From an uncultured Pelosinus sp. (lineage in GTDB: Bacteria > Bacillota > Negativicutes > Sporomusales > Acetonemataceae), in NCBI GenBank assembly GCA_900542835.1, contig UQPB01000067.1, positions 1-12,302 on the forward strand: DNA of 12,302 nt, given 5' to 3'. The notes under the pieces were generated by a model. The model made no database searches. It saw only the letters and a program-made list of their open reading frames with translations, and was not told the origin of the DNA. Made by a program: the position numbers and the translations under genes. Positions 1-7,130 of this stretch are shown here, piece by piece. Each line of letters starts with the position of its first letter. Within the stretch, counting starts at the first letter, position 1.

Positions 1-73
1 AGGCTAATAAGACAATAAAGGCCATTAGGGTCATTCCCAGGTAATCGTCAAGGTTCTTCACGATTTTCCACAT
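1..73 (-). CDS. dctQ: TRAP transporter small permease, DctQ-type (partial, N-terminus only)
   Basis: Only the first 24 codons are inside the window. The protein begins MWKIVKNLDDYLGMTLMAFI, a short cytoplasmic stretch with the N-L-D-x-Y-L-G pattern typical of DctQ small permeases, running into the first membrane helix. A GGAAG ribosome site lies about nine bases before the ATG. It follows dctP on the same strand after a 67-bp gap that holds a GC-rich hairpin. In this family DctQ pairs with the large permease DctM to move organic acids with sodium, fed by the binding protein DctP. The large permease gene would be expected just outside the window. The family call rests on few residues plus the dctP context. 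Confidence 0.75.
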   Translation of the reverse strand, partial: MWKIVKNLDDYLGMTLMAFIVLLA

Positions 74-99
74 GCTTTTTTCACTTCCTTTATTACGTT

Positions 100-123
100 G
101 GCCCCGGTCGCGTAACCGGGGCC
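100..123 (-). promoter_or_regulatory. Intercistronic hairpin between dctP and dctQ
   Basis: A perfect 9-bp inverted repeat (GGCCCCGGT / ACCGGGGCC) with a 6-base loop lies 17 bases after the dctP stop and 26 bases before the dctQ start. No U-run follows it on the minus strand, so it is not a standard intrinsic terminator. Such hairpins often protect the upstream mRNA end, which would allow more binding protein than permease to be made. That role is inferred. Confidence 0.6.
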
Positions 124-140
124 GTCGTGGTTGCCTGATT

Positions 141-1154
141 TTATTTACTGCCGATAATCGAATAGACTTTGTCCATCAGTTCAGGCGGGAATTCCTTGCT
201 GAATTTTTTCGGGAAGTCTTTCATCACCGTTTTAAAAGCCTCGCGGTCGACTTCAACCACGGTGACGCCGGCGGCTTTCATTTTTTCCAGGGCTTCCTTG
301 TCAGCCTTCTCATTTTCTTTTTCCAGGAAGCGGCCGGCTTCCTCGCCGGTTTCCTTGAGCATTTTTACGATATCCGGCGGCAGCTTGTCAATAAAGCTTT
401 TGCCGGCAATCCAGGACGACAGGTTAACCTGGTGATAGGTCAGGTTCATGTATTTGGCGCCTTCGTGCATCTTGCCGCCAAAGTGAACCGGAATCGGGTT
501 TTCCGCACCGTTGATAACACCCTGCATGATGCCGGGATAGGCTTCCGCCAACGGCATCGGCGTAGCGACGGCACCCATGCTGTTCATCATCTCAGTGGAC
601 AGGCGGATATTGGGAACCCGGATTTTCAGACCCTTTAAGTCTTCCGGTTTAGTCACCGGCTTGGTAGCGATGATGTGACGATTGCCGTAAATCCATTTCG
701 AATGCACAATATAGAGACCTTTGGTTTCCAGCTGTTTGGACAGATCCTTGAACAGGTCGCTGTCGACAAGTTTATACAGCTGTTCTTTATTATCATAAAT
801 ATAGGGCAGGTAGGTAACACCGAACGCCGGCACATAGTCCATCAGGAAACCGCCGTCGGAGATCGTAATAACATTGGCCCCAATGGTCAGCTGCTCGGTC
901 ACATCTTTCTGCGAACCCAGCTGGGAACTGGGGAAGTACTGGAATTCAACCCGGCCGTTGCTCTTTTCCTTCATCAGCCGGCCCCATTCACGGACCGCTT
1001 TGTCATTGGGTTCGCCTACATTGTTGCCATAGGCAATTTTAATGACAATCTTCTCATCAGCTTTTGCCTGTTCCTTGCCACCGCTACAGCCGCTCAGGAC
1101 AAGCGAGGCCACCGCCATAACCGCCAGCGCGGCTAACAGCCACTTCTTCTTCAT
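141..1154 (-). CDS. dctP: TRAP transporter solute-binding lipoprotein, DctP family
   Basis: A 337-residue extracytoplasmic binding protein of a tripartite (TRAP) transporter for a carboxylate-like substrate. It starts MKKKWLLAALAVMAVASLVL, then has a lipobox LSGC with the lipidated cysteine at residue 23, so it should be anchored outside the membrane. The mature part carries the family block LKGLKIRVPN (Arg179 is the usual carboxylate clamp) followed by GAVATPMPLAEAYPGIMQG and NGAENP. The length is normal for the family. I chose the ATG at 1154 because GAGGAGG lies 8 bases upstream and because the longer ORF, from 1193, would begin at the predicted transcription start. It is first in an operon with dctQ and lies behind a perfect sigma-54 promoter, so control by the neighbouring sigma-54 activator is likely. 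The substrate cannot be read from sequence. Confidence 0.95.
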   Translation of the reverse strand: MKKKWLLAALAVMAVASLVLSGCSGGKEQAKADEKIVIKIAYGNNVGEPNDKAVREWGRLMKEKSNGRVEFQYFPSSQLGSQKDVTEQLTIGANVITISDGGFLMDYVPAFGVTYLPYIYDNKEQLYKLVDSDLFKDLSKQLETKGLYIVHSKWIYGNRHIIATKPVTKPEDLKGLKIRVPNIRLSTEMMNSMGAVATPMPLAEAYPGIMQGVINGAENPIPVHFGGKMHEGAKYMNLTYHQVNLSSWIAGKSFIDKLPPDIVKMLKETGEEAGRFLEKENEKADKEALEKMKAAGVTVVEVDREAFKTVMKDFPKKFSKEFPPELMDKVYSIIGSK

Positions 1155-1203
1155 ACTCCGTCCTCCTCGTTTTTGGTAATCAGCACTATCCATCTACTAG
1201 TAT

Positions 1204-1219
1204 AGCAATATTCGTGCCA
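1204..1219 (-). promoter_or_regulatory. Sigma-54 (-24/-12) promoter of the dctP operon
   Basis: Read on the minus strand this is TGGCACGAATATTGCT, matching the sigma-54 consensus TGGCAC-N5-TTGCW at every specified base, with the GG and GC elements correctly spaced. Transcription would start near 1193, giving a leader of about 39 nt before dctP with its GAGGAGG ribosome site. A sigma-54 activator gene lies directly upstream. Confidence 0.9.
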
Positions 1220-1260
1220 ACATTGCAGGCGACATAAAAAAATATATAATTACCGGGACA

Positions 1261-1311
1261 AATAATAAAAAACCTGGTCTGGCGCCGCTTGGCCGCGGCA
1301 CCATAACCAGG
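1261..1311 (-). terminator. Intrinsic terminator after the sigma-54 activator gene
   Basis: On the minus strand CCTGGT and ACCAGG (1306-1311 and 1273-1278) close a GC-rich stem that contains a further GCCGC/GCGGC pairing, followed at once by TTTTTTATTATTT. It lies about 94 bp after the activator stop codon and upstream of the dctP sigma-54 promoter, so it should insulate dctP from readthrough. Confidence 0.8.
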
Positions 1312-1369
1312 AAAAAGAGCAACCGGACAAATCCGCCGGCTTTCGCAGACACCAATCAGTCAATTATAA

Positions 1370-1404
1370 TTTCATTTTTGAAACAGATCTTTTCAAAAAT
1401 GAAA
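1370..1404. promoter_or_regulatory. Paired dyads, likely enhancer (UAS) for the sigma-54 activator
   Basis: Two copies of the dyad TTTCA-N4-TGAAA lie at 1370-1383 and 1391-1404, with centres 21 bp apart (two helical turns). Together they form a perfect 15-bp inverted repeat with a 7-base spacer (1369-1383 and 1391-1405). They end at the activator stop codon and sit about 190 bp upstream of the predicted dctP start. Spaced dyads at this distance are what a dimeric bacterial enhancer-binding protein needs. As RNA the same sequence could also form an AU-rich hairpin at the end of the activator message. Binding is inferred. Confidence 0.65.
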
Positions 1405-3234
1405 TCACTTGGTTTTTCGCCACAGGGTAACCCTGCTGATACCGAGACGGCGGCAAACCTCGTCCGCGCCCCAGCGAGCCACCAACTGGCGGATAATCTC
1501 CGCTTCCATCTGCTTCAGGTCATCCGTCTCCTGGATGGTAATGGAGCGTCCGCCATCAACCCGCATTTCCTGCTCGGCCAGCACCTCCATAACCTGCTGC
1601 TGGCCAATTGTATCGGCTTCCGGCCAGTTGCAGGCGATGACTTCAGCCACATTACGCAGCTGCCGGATATTGCCCGGCCAGGAATAACCGGTCAGAGCCT
1701 TAATCGCGGCGGCATCGGGCTGCGGCGGCCGGCCGGCAAAGCGGGCCAGATAATGCGAAAAAATCAGGGGAATATCTTCAGCCCGTTCACGCAGCGGCGG
1801 CAGCCGCAGACTCAACACATGAATGCGATAAAACAAATCCTGACGGAATTTCCCCTCCCGGACCAGCTGCGGCAAGTCACGGTTGGTCGCCGAAATCACC
1901 CTGACATCCACAGGAATAATGCGGTCGTCGCCAATGCGCATAATTTCCCGCTCCTGCAGTACCCGCAGCAGCCGGCTTTGCACCTCCGGCGGCAGTTCGC
2001 CAATCTCGTCAAGAAAAATGGTGCCGCCATGCGCCAATTCAAACAGCCCCAGCTTGCCGCCTTTGCGGGCGCCGGTAAAAGCCCCCTCCACATAACCGAA
2101 CAGTTCGCTTTCCAGTAAGGACGGCGGAATCGAGGCGGTGTTCACCGATACAAACGGCCCCTTGCTTCGATGACTGTCATTATGAACGCTTTGCGCCATT
2201 ACCTCTTTACCGGTGCCGGTTTCGCCATAAATCAACAAATTGGAGTCGTAGCGGCTGAAGCGCTGGGCGCGGTGAATCAGCTTGCGCATGCTTTCAGACT
2301 GACCGATGATATCGGCAAAATGGAATTTGGCATAAAGGCCTTTTTCATAGGAGGAAACCCGGATCTTGCGCTCGACCGCCTGGATGCTGCTGACCTTCTG
2401 GAAGGTAACGACATCACCCTTATGCCGCTTGAGCGCCAGCGGTATCACCTTGGCAATAACGTTGACGCCATTAAGGACGGTAATTTTCTCCTGTCCCCGG
2501 TAGCGCAGCAGCTCGCGGATCTGGTCGTCCGAGGGAGCCTCGCCCGCCGGAGCGCAAATTTCCCTGGCGGTATGATTGTAAAAACTGACCTGTGCCCGGT
2601 CATTAACAGCGATAACGCCTTCTTCAATATTATCAATAATCGCCTTCAACTGCGCCGTTTGCAGCTGATCCCGCTCAATGGCGGCAACAATCCGCACCGC
2701 CTCCTCAATCGCTCTTTGGATCGAGACTGCGCCGGAATCGAGAAATTCGGCGGCCAGGCCGCAATTCTTCGCCGTTTCATAGGCGGCGCGGCAGCCGATT
2801 ACCGCCTCTATCCCCTGTCGGTGCAGAAACAGAACCGTCCGCTCGATTTCTTGCTCATCACGACAGGAACGAATTGAAATATCGGTGCCCGAAAGCGAAA
2901 AATCGCCGACAATACCGTCGAATAAATTGGACCGGCTGACAATGCCGATCCGCCGCGGCCCCAGTCCCGACAGCCTGCTGACCGCGCTCAGCAATTCGTT
3001 GACCGACATTGTCACCTCGACAATGCTGATATTGCCGCCAACGGCCTGCCTGATTTCCTCCGCCAGGCCGCCCCGGCTGATAATCACGCCTGCATCCGGA
3101 TACTTGGCAGCCGCGGCCCGCGCTTCCGTATCCCTGGCAATCTCAATATGCAGGGCAACCCCCAGCCGCTGGGCGGTCTTAGCCGCCAATTCGGCCATGC
3201 TGTGATAAGGAGCCAGGAACAGAATTGATGGCAT
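1405..3234 (-). CDS. Sigma-54-dependent transcriptional activator (PrpR_N, PAS, AAA+, Fis HTH)
   Basis: A 609-residue bacterial enhancer-binding protein. Residues about 1-180, beginning MPSILFLAPYHSMAELA, match the PrpR_N sensory fold; about 190-290 look like a PAS domain (AIIDNIEEGVIAVND). The AAA+ domain (about 305-530) has Walker A GETGTGKE (337-344), the sigma-54 contact loop GAFTGA (384-389) and Walker B FLDE (407-410). A Fis-type helix-turn-helix ends the protein (DEVCRRLGISRVTLWRK). There is no receiver domain, so it should respond to a small ligand rather than phosphorylation. It probably drives the sigma-54 promoter of dctP. The start is uncertain: ATG 3234 gives the usual PrpR_N N-terminus, GTG 3249 has a better placed GGAGG, and TTG 3309 lacks a ribosome site and overlaps the upstream gene. 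Confidence 0.93.
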   Translation of the reverse strand: MPSILFLAPYHSMAELAAKTAQRLGVALHIEIARDTEARAAAAKYPDAGVIISRGGLAEEIRQAVGGNISIVEVTMSVNELLSAVSRLSGLGPRRIGIVSRSNLFDGIVGDFSLSGTDISIRSCRDEQEIERTVLFLHRQGIEAVIGCRAAYETAKNCGLAAEFLDSGAVSIQRAIEEAVRIVAAIERDQLQTAQLKAIIDNIEEGVIAVNDRAQVSFYNHTAREICAPAGEAPSDDQIRELLRYRGQEKITVLNGVNVIAKVIPLALKRHKGDVVTFQKVSSIQAVERKIRVSSYEKGLYAKFHFADIIGQSESMRKLIHRAQRFSRYDSNLLIYGETGTGKEVMAQSVHNDSHRSKGPFVSVNTASIPPSLLESELFGYVEGAFTGARKGGKLGLFELAHGGTIFLDEIGELPPEVQSRLLRVLQEREIMRIGDDRIIPVDVRVISATNRDLPQLVREGKFRQDLFYRIHVLSLRLPPLRERAEDIPLIFSHYLARFAGRPPQPDAAAIKALTGYSWPGNIRQLRNVAEVIACNWPEADTIGQQQVMEVLAEQEMRVDGGRSITIQETDDLKQMEAEIIRQLVARWGADEVCRRLGISRVTLWRKTK

Positions 3235-3289
3235 AACCGTTTTCCCCACTCCTTCCTCCGCGCCGGCAGCCTCCCGCCGCCGGGCACAT

Positions 3290-3517
3290 TTACCGTTTTT
3301 GCAAGCCAAACAGATCTTCGGCTTTATCGCGAATTAAAACATATGCGTCTTCTATCGCCTGGTTATAGATCGCCGGGCCAATGCTTTCAAGCATAAACCG
3401 CAGCAGGTTCTCAGCGGCAAAATCGCTGAGATCCTCGTCGCGCGCCAGCAGGTAATACTGCTTGATCCGGACAATCAGCTCCTTTTGCAAAGCCGGCTCC
3501 AACTGGATCATGGCCAT
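3290..3517 (-). CDS. DUF2164 family protein
   Basis: A 75-residue soluble protein with the DUF2164 pattern: an N-terminal region ending in KQYYLLARDEDLSDFAAENL, then ESIGPAIYNQAIEDAY and a C-terminal DLFGLQK. It is acidic, has no membrane segment or signal peptide, and has the usual length of the family, whose function is unknown. GGAGG lies 7 bases before the ATG at 3517; a second ATG follows two codons later. It lies 22 bp after the response regulator stop and 55 bp before the sigma-54 activator, so it is probably part of one regulatory operon. Confidence 0.85.
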   Translation of the reverse strand: MAMIQLEPALQKELIVRIKQYYLLARDEDLSDFAAENLLRFMLESIGPAIYNQAIEDAYVLIRDKAEDLFGLQKR

Positions 3518-3539
3518 TGCCGCACCTCCCCGCTTCTAT

Positions 3540-4265
3540 TTACAACAGTTTCGCCTGATTCTTGCCCCGGTATTCAGTAGGTGTAAAACCGGTATGCTTC
3601 TTGAACTGAGTGCTGAAATAGGAAATGTCGGCAAAACACAGCCGCTCAGCGATGTCAGCAATACGCAGCGTCGTTGTTGTCAGCAGCTTTTTCGCCGCCC
3701 GGATACGCAGATCGGCTACATAGTCGACAAAGTTGACACCGGTTTGCTGCTTAAACATCTGGCTGAGATAACAGGGATTAACATGGACATGCCGGGCGGT
3801 TTCCGCCAGCGTGACATCGCCCGGCATTCGGGACGCGATAAACGCCAGTGCCTTGTTTAAAGGCGAATCCTGGACTTCTTTAACCGGCGGATTGCGCTTC
3901 TGCAGCCACTCCGACAAACAGGCGCTTAGCTGCTCCGTCTCCACCGGTTTCAGCAGATAATCAGATACCCCCTGGCGCAGGGCTTGCTGCACCAGGGGAA
4001 AATCATCATGAACGCTGATGATGATGACATCAGTGGGCTGGCTGCGGGTTCTGAGCTCTTTCGTCAGCACCAGCCCATCCATAACCGGCATGCGAATATC
4101 GGTCAGCACCAGATCGACCGAATTGCCTTGCAGCCAATCCAACGCCTCGCGGCCGTTGGCACACTCATGGGCAACCCGGAAGCCAAGTCCGGTTTGTTCA
4201 ACCGTCCATCTCAAGGCAGCGCGCACCCAGCGTTCATCATCCACCAATAAAATATCACAGATCAT
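3540..4265 (-). CDS. Response regulator, YesN-like (receiver + AraC-type HTH)
   Basis: A 241-residue two-component response regulator. The receiver (about 1-125) shows the acidic pair D9-D10, phospho-acceptor D56 in LTDIRMPVMDG, S84 and K106 in DYLLKP. The C-terminal half (about 140-235) holds an AraC-type DNA-binding domain with two helix-turn-helix units (DVTLAETARHVHVNPCYLSQ and RIADIAERLCFADISYFSTQ) followed by KKHTGFTPTEYR. The ATG overlaps the kinase stop codon in an ATGA junction, so the pair is translationally coupled. Partner: the YesM-like kinase. The targets are unknown; the TRAP operon and regulator operon nearby are candidates. Confidence 0.93.
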   Translation of the reverse strand: MICDILLVDDERWVRAALRWTVEQTGLGFRVAHECANGREALDWLQGNSVDLVLTDIRMPVMDGLVLTKELRTRSQPTDVIIISVHDDFPLVQQALRQGVSDYLLKPVETEQLSACLSEWLQKRNPPVKEVQDSPLNKALAFIASRMPGDVTLAETARHVHVNPCYLSQMFKQQTGVNFVDYVADLRIRAAKKLLTTTTLRIADIAERLCFADISYFSTQFKKHTGFTPTEYRGKNQAKLL

Positions 4266-6115
4266 ACAGCATCCCCCCGCACGTCTGATCCGGACTGTGT
4301 TTCGCCCACAGGCAGCCGGATCGTCACCGCGGTCCCCGCTCCGGGGCCGCTCTCCAAAGCCAGACCATAATGCTCACCGAACAGATTGACAATGCGGCGG
4401 TGAAGATTGCGCAGTCCGATACTGCCTACCGCCGGTCCCGGATCGGCCTTCTGCAGCGAGACACGCAGTTCCTCAAGCCGGACTGCATCCATACCCACAC
4501 CATTGTCAACCACCCGGATAATAAGATCCCGCTCCTGACAGTCGGCATCAATCAGGATTGCCAGCGGCCGGCCATCAGGCCAGCGACCGTGCAGCAGACA
4601 ATTCTCCAGCAGCGGTTGCAGTGAAAACTTAACCACCGGCAGCTCCAGCGACCAGCCGGGAATGATATAGCGGCAGTCACAGTGCTTGCCAAAGCGGTAT
4701 TCCTGAATTTGCAGATATACCTGACAAAAATGCAATTCCTCGCGCAAGGTCACCATCGGCGCCGTATTGCGCAAATTATAGCGCAGCAGCGTCCCCAGCA
4801 GCGCCGCCATCGACGCTACCGCTTCATTGCCGCCGGCCAAAGCCATTCCCCGGATCGTCTCCAGGGAGTTGGTCAGAAAATGCGGATCCACCTGCGACTG
4901 CAGCAGCTTCAGCTCAAGCTCCTTATGCCGCAGCATCGATTCAGTTTCCCGCAGCTTGGAGAAATAGACTTCTTCCATCAACGCCGACAGCCGCTCGGTC
5001 ATCCGGTTGAATCCGCGGGTCAGCTCACCGATTTCATCGTCCGACTCCACCGCCATCTTCTCGTTGAACTGGCCGACCTCAACATTTTTCATATAACTCT
5101 GCAGCCGCCGCAGCGGCCGGACAATGGTTTGGGCAAACGCCAGTCCCATCAGATAAGCCAGCACCAGCGCACCGGCTGCGGTCACCGCAGTCGTCTGGCC
5201 TACCTGCGCCGCCCGTTTGCTGATCTCCAGATACGGTATCGTAGCGACAAATTTCCAATTTAAATAATAGGAATAACTAAAGGTGGTCAGACGGGAGGCA
5301 TCGCCGCTGACAAAGGTCCCTTCCTCCTCCTGATACAACTCGCCAAGATAGGGCAGCTCCGCCGGTTTGCCCAGCAAGTCCTCATTGCGATCATAAACAT
5401 AGTGGCCCTGGCTGTCAAGAATAAAAAACTGACCATTGCGCCAGACATTGACGCCGCGGGCAATATCCTGCAGCCGACGGAAATTAATGTCGATAATCAA
5501 CAGCCCGATCGGCTCGAGCGTACTGGGGCTGTGCACCCGCTTTACCAGTGACAGCACCGGCTCCTTGCGGTCTGGCCAGTCAATAACGCGGCTGACCATA
5601 ATCGGTACGGAATTAGGGATTGAGCGATACCAGTATTCATTGGCCAGATCGCCCGCCGGATAGGGACTCTGCGTCCCATAACAGTCGATGACCCGAACGT
5701 TGTCCAGAACAATCGTAATATTGGAAATATCGGCCCGCGAATAAGCGGCATTTTTCAACAGCCGCTCAATATCCTGCCGGATATGGGACTGGGCGATCTG
5801 CTCCTGGGTGGTCATCCGCAAGAACTGCAGCATATCCGGATGATTCATAATTTTCAGGGCATTGCTTTCAAAGTCGCGAATGTAGTACTCGATATGTGAC
5901 TCGACCTGCTCGGCTACCTGACGGTTGTATTCCCGCGCCTCATTTTCCAATTCAAGCGCAGAGCGGCGATAGGATATCGCACCGACAATGCTCAGCGGAA
6001 TAATGATAAGAATGGCGGCAAAGGTAAATAGCTTTACGCCGATCGACTGACGCGAGAACCAGCCCCGCCGCCATAAGCCGGATAAAAGGCCGGTCCGCTT
6101 AAGCAGCTTCAGCAT
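4262..6115 (-). CDS. Sensor histidine kinase, YesM-like (dCache-type sensor, HAMP, His_kinase)
   Basis: A 617-residue membrane kinase. A basic N-terminus precedes TM1 (about 28-48), then a large extracytoplasmic region (about 50-300) of double-Cache type, TM2 (about 308-330), HAMP (about 330-382) and a coiled linker. The kinase core has the family signature QSQVDPHFLTNSLETI with phospho-acceptor H412, the N-box QPLLENCLLHG (N505), DNGVGMD (D537) and the G2 box GSIGLRNLHRR. Thr replaces the usual Tyr in HFLxN, a minor change. It senses an extracellular ligand, often a sugar or organic acid in this family, and phosphorylates the adjacent AraC-type regulator. ATG 6115 is the first in-frame start after an upstream stop; its own ribosome site is weak, but a well-initiated 25-codon ORF ends over it, suggesting coupling. 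Confidence 0.92.
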   Translation of the reverse strand: MLKLLKRTGLLSGLWRRGWFSRQSIGVKLFTFAAILIIIPLSIVGAISYRRSALELENEAREYNRQVAEQVESHIEYYIRDFESNALKIMNHPDMLQFLRMTTQEQIAQSHIRQDIERLLKNAAYSRADISNITIVLDNVRVIDCYGTQSPYPAGDLANEYWYRSIPNSVPIMVSRVIDWPDRKEPVLSLVKRVHSPSTLEPIGLLIIDINFRRLQDIARGVNVWRNGQFFILDSQGHYVYDRNEDLLGKPAELPYLGELYQEEEGTFVSGDASRLTTFSYSYYLNWKFVATIPYLEISKRAAQVGQTTAVTAAGALVLAYLMGLAFAQTIVRPLRRLQSYMKNVEVGQFNEKMAVESDDEIGELTRGFNRMTERLSALMEEVYFSKLRETESMLRHKELELKLLQSQVDPHFLTNSLETIRGMALAGGNEAVASMAALLGTLLRYNLRNTAPMVTLREELHFCQVYLQIQEYRFGKHCDCRYIIPGWSLELPVVKFSLQPLLENCLLHGRWPDGRPLAILIDADCQERDLIIRVVDNGVGMDAVRLEELRVSLQKADPGPAVGSIGLRNLHRRIVNLFGEHYGLALESGPGAGTAVTIRLPVGETQSGSDVRGDAV

Positions 6116-6186
6116 CCGCCGGCAGTCCCGCCACGGTGCCGCCGGCCCAGTCGCCGATAATCATCCGGAGCGCCAATATCACTCAT
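6109..6186 (-). CDS. Leader ORF upstream of the sensor kinase (25 codons)
   Basis: ATG at 6186 is preceded by GGGAGG at 6 bases, a far better ribosome site than that of the kinase. It encodes MSDIGAPDDYRRLGRRHRGG and five more residues, and stops at a TGA that overlaps the kinase start (ATGCTGA). The peptide resembles no family I know. The geometry suggests that ribosomes finishing this leader restart on the kinase ATG. A chance ORF is possible given its small size. Confidence 0.45.
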   Translation of the reverse strand: MSDIGAPDDYRRLGRRHRGGTAGGC

Positions 6187-6232
6187 CGTTGCGCCTCCCG
6201 CCATACGCTGTTTTGCCAGTTAACTTCTCCGG

Positions 6233-6262
6233 TTTATCGCCCAAATCCTGCTCCGGGCACAA
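6233..6262 (-). promoter_or_regulatory. Possible sigma-A promoter for the kinase/regulator operon
   Basis: On the minus strand TTGTGC and GATAAA are spaced by 18 bases, between the amidase-unit terminator and the kinase leader ORF. It is a weak match to consensus, offered because a promoter is expected here. Confidence 0.25.
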
Positions 6263-6267
6263 CTTCC

Positions 6268-6298
6268 GGCAAACAAAACAACCGCCGGCGCGCGGCGG
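6268..6298 (-). terminator. Intrinsic terminator after the amidase unit
   Basis: The minus strand reads CCGCCG, a 5-base loop, CGGCGG, then TTGTTTTGTTT. It lies 15 bp after the stop codon of the 54-aa membrane protein and before the kinase leader, separating the two transcription units. Confidence 0.7.
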
Positions 6299-6312
6299 CT
6301 GTCCCTACTGCC

Positions 6313-6477
6313 TTATGGCCACAACAGCTTGACGGCGCCGACAGCAGCCAGCGCGGCGATGGCAAACCCCAGCCACACCTGTGCTTTAGAGAACCTATGC
6401 CTGGCGGCGGCTCTCGTCACCCAGCCATCCAGCCCGCGACCGGCTTTGCCGATTGCGGTGGTCAGTTTACGCTCCAC
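6313..6477 (-). CDS. Small single-TM protein coupled to the amidase gene (54 aa)
   Basis: A GTG start at 6477 lies 2 bases after the amidase stop codon, with GAGG 7 bases upstream inside the amidase end. The product begins MERKLTTAIGKAGRGLDGWV, a basic, probably amphipathic stretch, and ends in a hydrophobic segment (about residues 35-52, VWLGFAIAALAAVGAVKLLW). A terminator follows directly, which supports a real gene end. Pairing of a peptidoglycan amidase with a tiny membrane protein resembles endolysin/holin cassettes, but I recognise no holin family, so function is open. Confidence 0.6.
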   Translation of the reverse strand: MERKLTTAIGKAGRGLDGWVTRAAARHRFSKAQVWLGFAIAALAAVGAVKLLWP

Positions 6478-6479
6478 TC

Positions 6480-6971
6480 CTATCCCTCGCTTTCATTCTC
6501 CATGTACCAGACTGCTTTGCCTCGGATCACCGGCAGCAGACGATACAGTTCCTGACCGGGACAAGCGGTAGCATCCTGATCCCGATGGCCGATAATCGCC
6601 TCATACGGGCCCAGGCTGTAAACACTGCACAAGTGGCAGCAAAGCATAGCCAGCGATTCGATCTGGGCTTCAGTCGGCGTTTCCAATTCAAAGTTGCCAC
6701 AGAGGTGAATGCCGATGCTGTTGCTGTTGCCCGGTATTGAATGCGCTCCCTTGGCCCAGATCGGGCGGCCGCGCTCGACGCCGCCGTCTTTGCGGATAAC
6801 CAGATGATAGCCGATCCCCGACCAGCCCTGCCCTAAATGCATGGCGTGCAGCTCGGCGGAGCTATAATCGTCGCCGGCCCTGCCACCGGTATGATGAACG
6901 ACCAGAAAGTCGGTCGCCGGCCGCAGGCTTAGCGATTTAAACAGCAAATTTACTTCTTTAATCGCGATCAT
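6480..6971 (-). CDS. N-acetylmuramoyl-L-alanine amidase (Amidase_2/PGRP type)
   Basis: A 163-residue zinc amidase of the T7-lysozyme/PGRP fold, which cuts the bond between N-acetylmuramic acid and the stem peptide. Zinc ligands are visible: H26 in VVHHTGG, and H129 and C137 in GHRDQDATACPG with the family spacing of eight residues. Y55 in GIGYHLVIRKDG and the GAHSIPGNSNSIGIHLCGNFE block are also typical. There is no signal peptide or wall-binding domain, so export would need a holin-like partner or lysis. AGGAGG lies 7 bases before the ATG. The next gene downstream, a 54-aa single-TM protein, is tightly coupled. Whether this is a domesticated phage lysis module or a wall-remodelling enzyme is not decidable here. 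Confidence 0.92.
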   Translation of the reverse strand: MIAIKEVNLLFKSLSLRPATDFLVVHHTGGRAGDDYSSAELHAMHLGQGWSGIGYHLVIRKDGGVERGRPIWAKGAHSIPGNSNSIGIHLCGNFELETPTEAQIESLAMLCCHLCSVYSLGPYEAIIGHRDQDATACPGQELYRLLPVIRGKAVWYMENESEG

Positions 6972-7093
6972 GTATAATCCTCCTATTGCCCGGCAAAACT
7001 GCCAGTGCCTCCTTATCCCATCTTATGTTTCGCGCCTCCGGCGGGAACCCGGAGCGCGGAAAAAACCGCAGTCCCCGCTTTTGGCGGCCAGGG

Positions 7094-7120
7094 CAATAAA
7101 AAAAGAGCCTTTCGGCTCTT
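7094..7120 (-). terminator. Intrinsic terminator after the 69-aa protein gene
   Basis: On the minus strand AAGAGCC, loop GAAA, GGCTCTT run straight into TTTTTATT. The stem starts about 10 bases after the TAA of the upstream small gene. It supports that gene's frame and reading end, and leaves the amidase as a separate unit. Confidence 0.9.
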
Positions 7121-7130
7121 AACATTCCGG

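Noticed and set aside
72..638. 188-codon plus-strand frame opposite dctP
   Set aside because: Antisense shadow of a well-supported binding protein gene.
1378..2118. 246-codon plus-strand frame opposite the sigma-54 activator
   Set aside because: It lies antisense to a gene with clear AAA+ motifs; the product resembles no family and is a by-product of GC-rich codons.
3235..3309. N-terminal extension of the sigma-54 activator from a TTG start
   Set aside because: It overlaps the DUF2164 gene, lacks a ribosome site and adds basic residues not typical of PrpR_N proteins. GTG 3249 remains a fair alternative.
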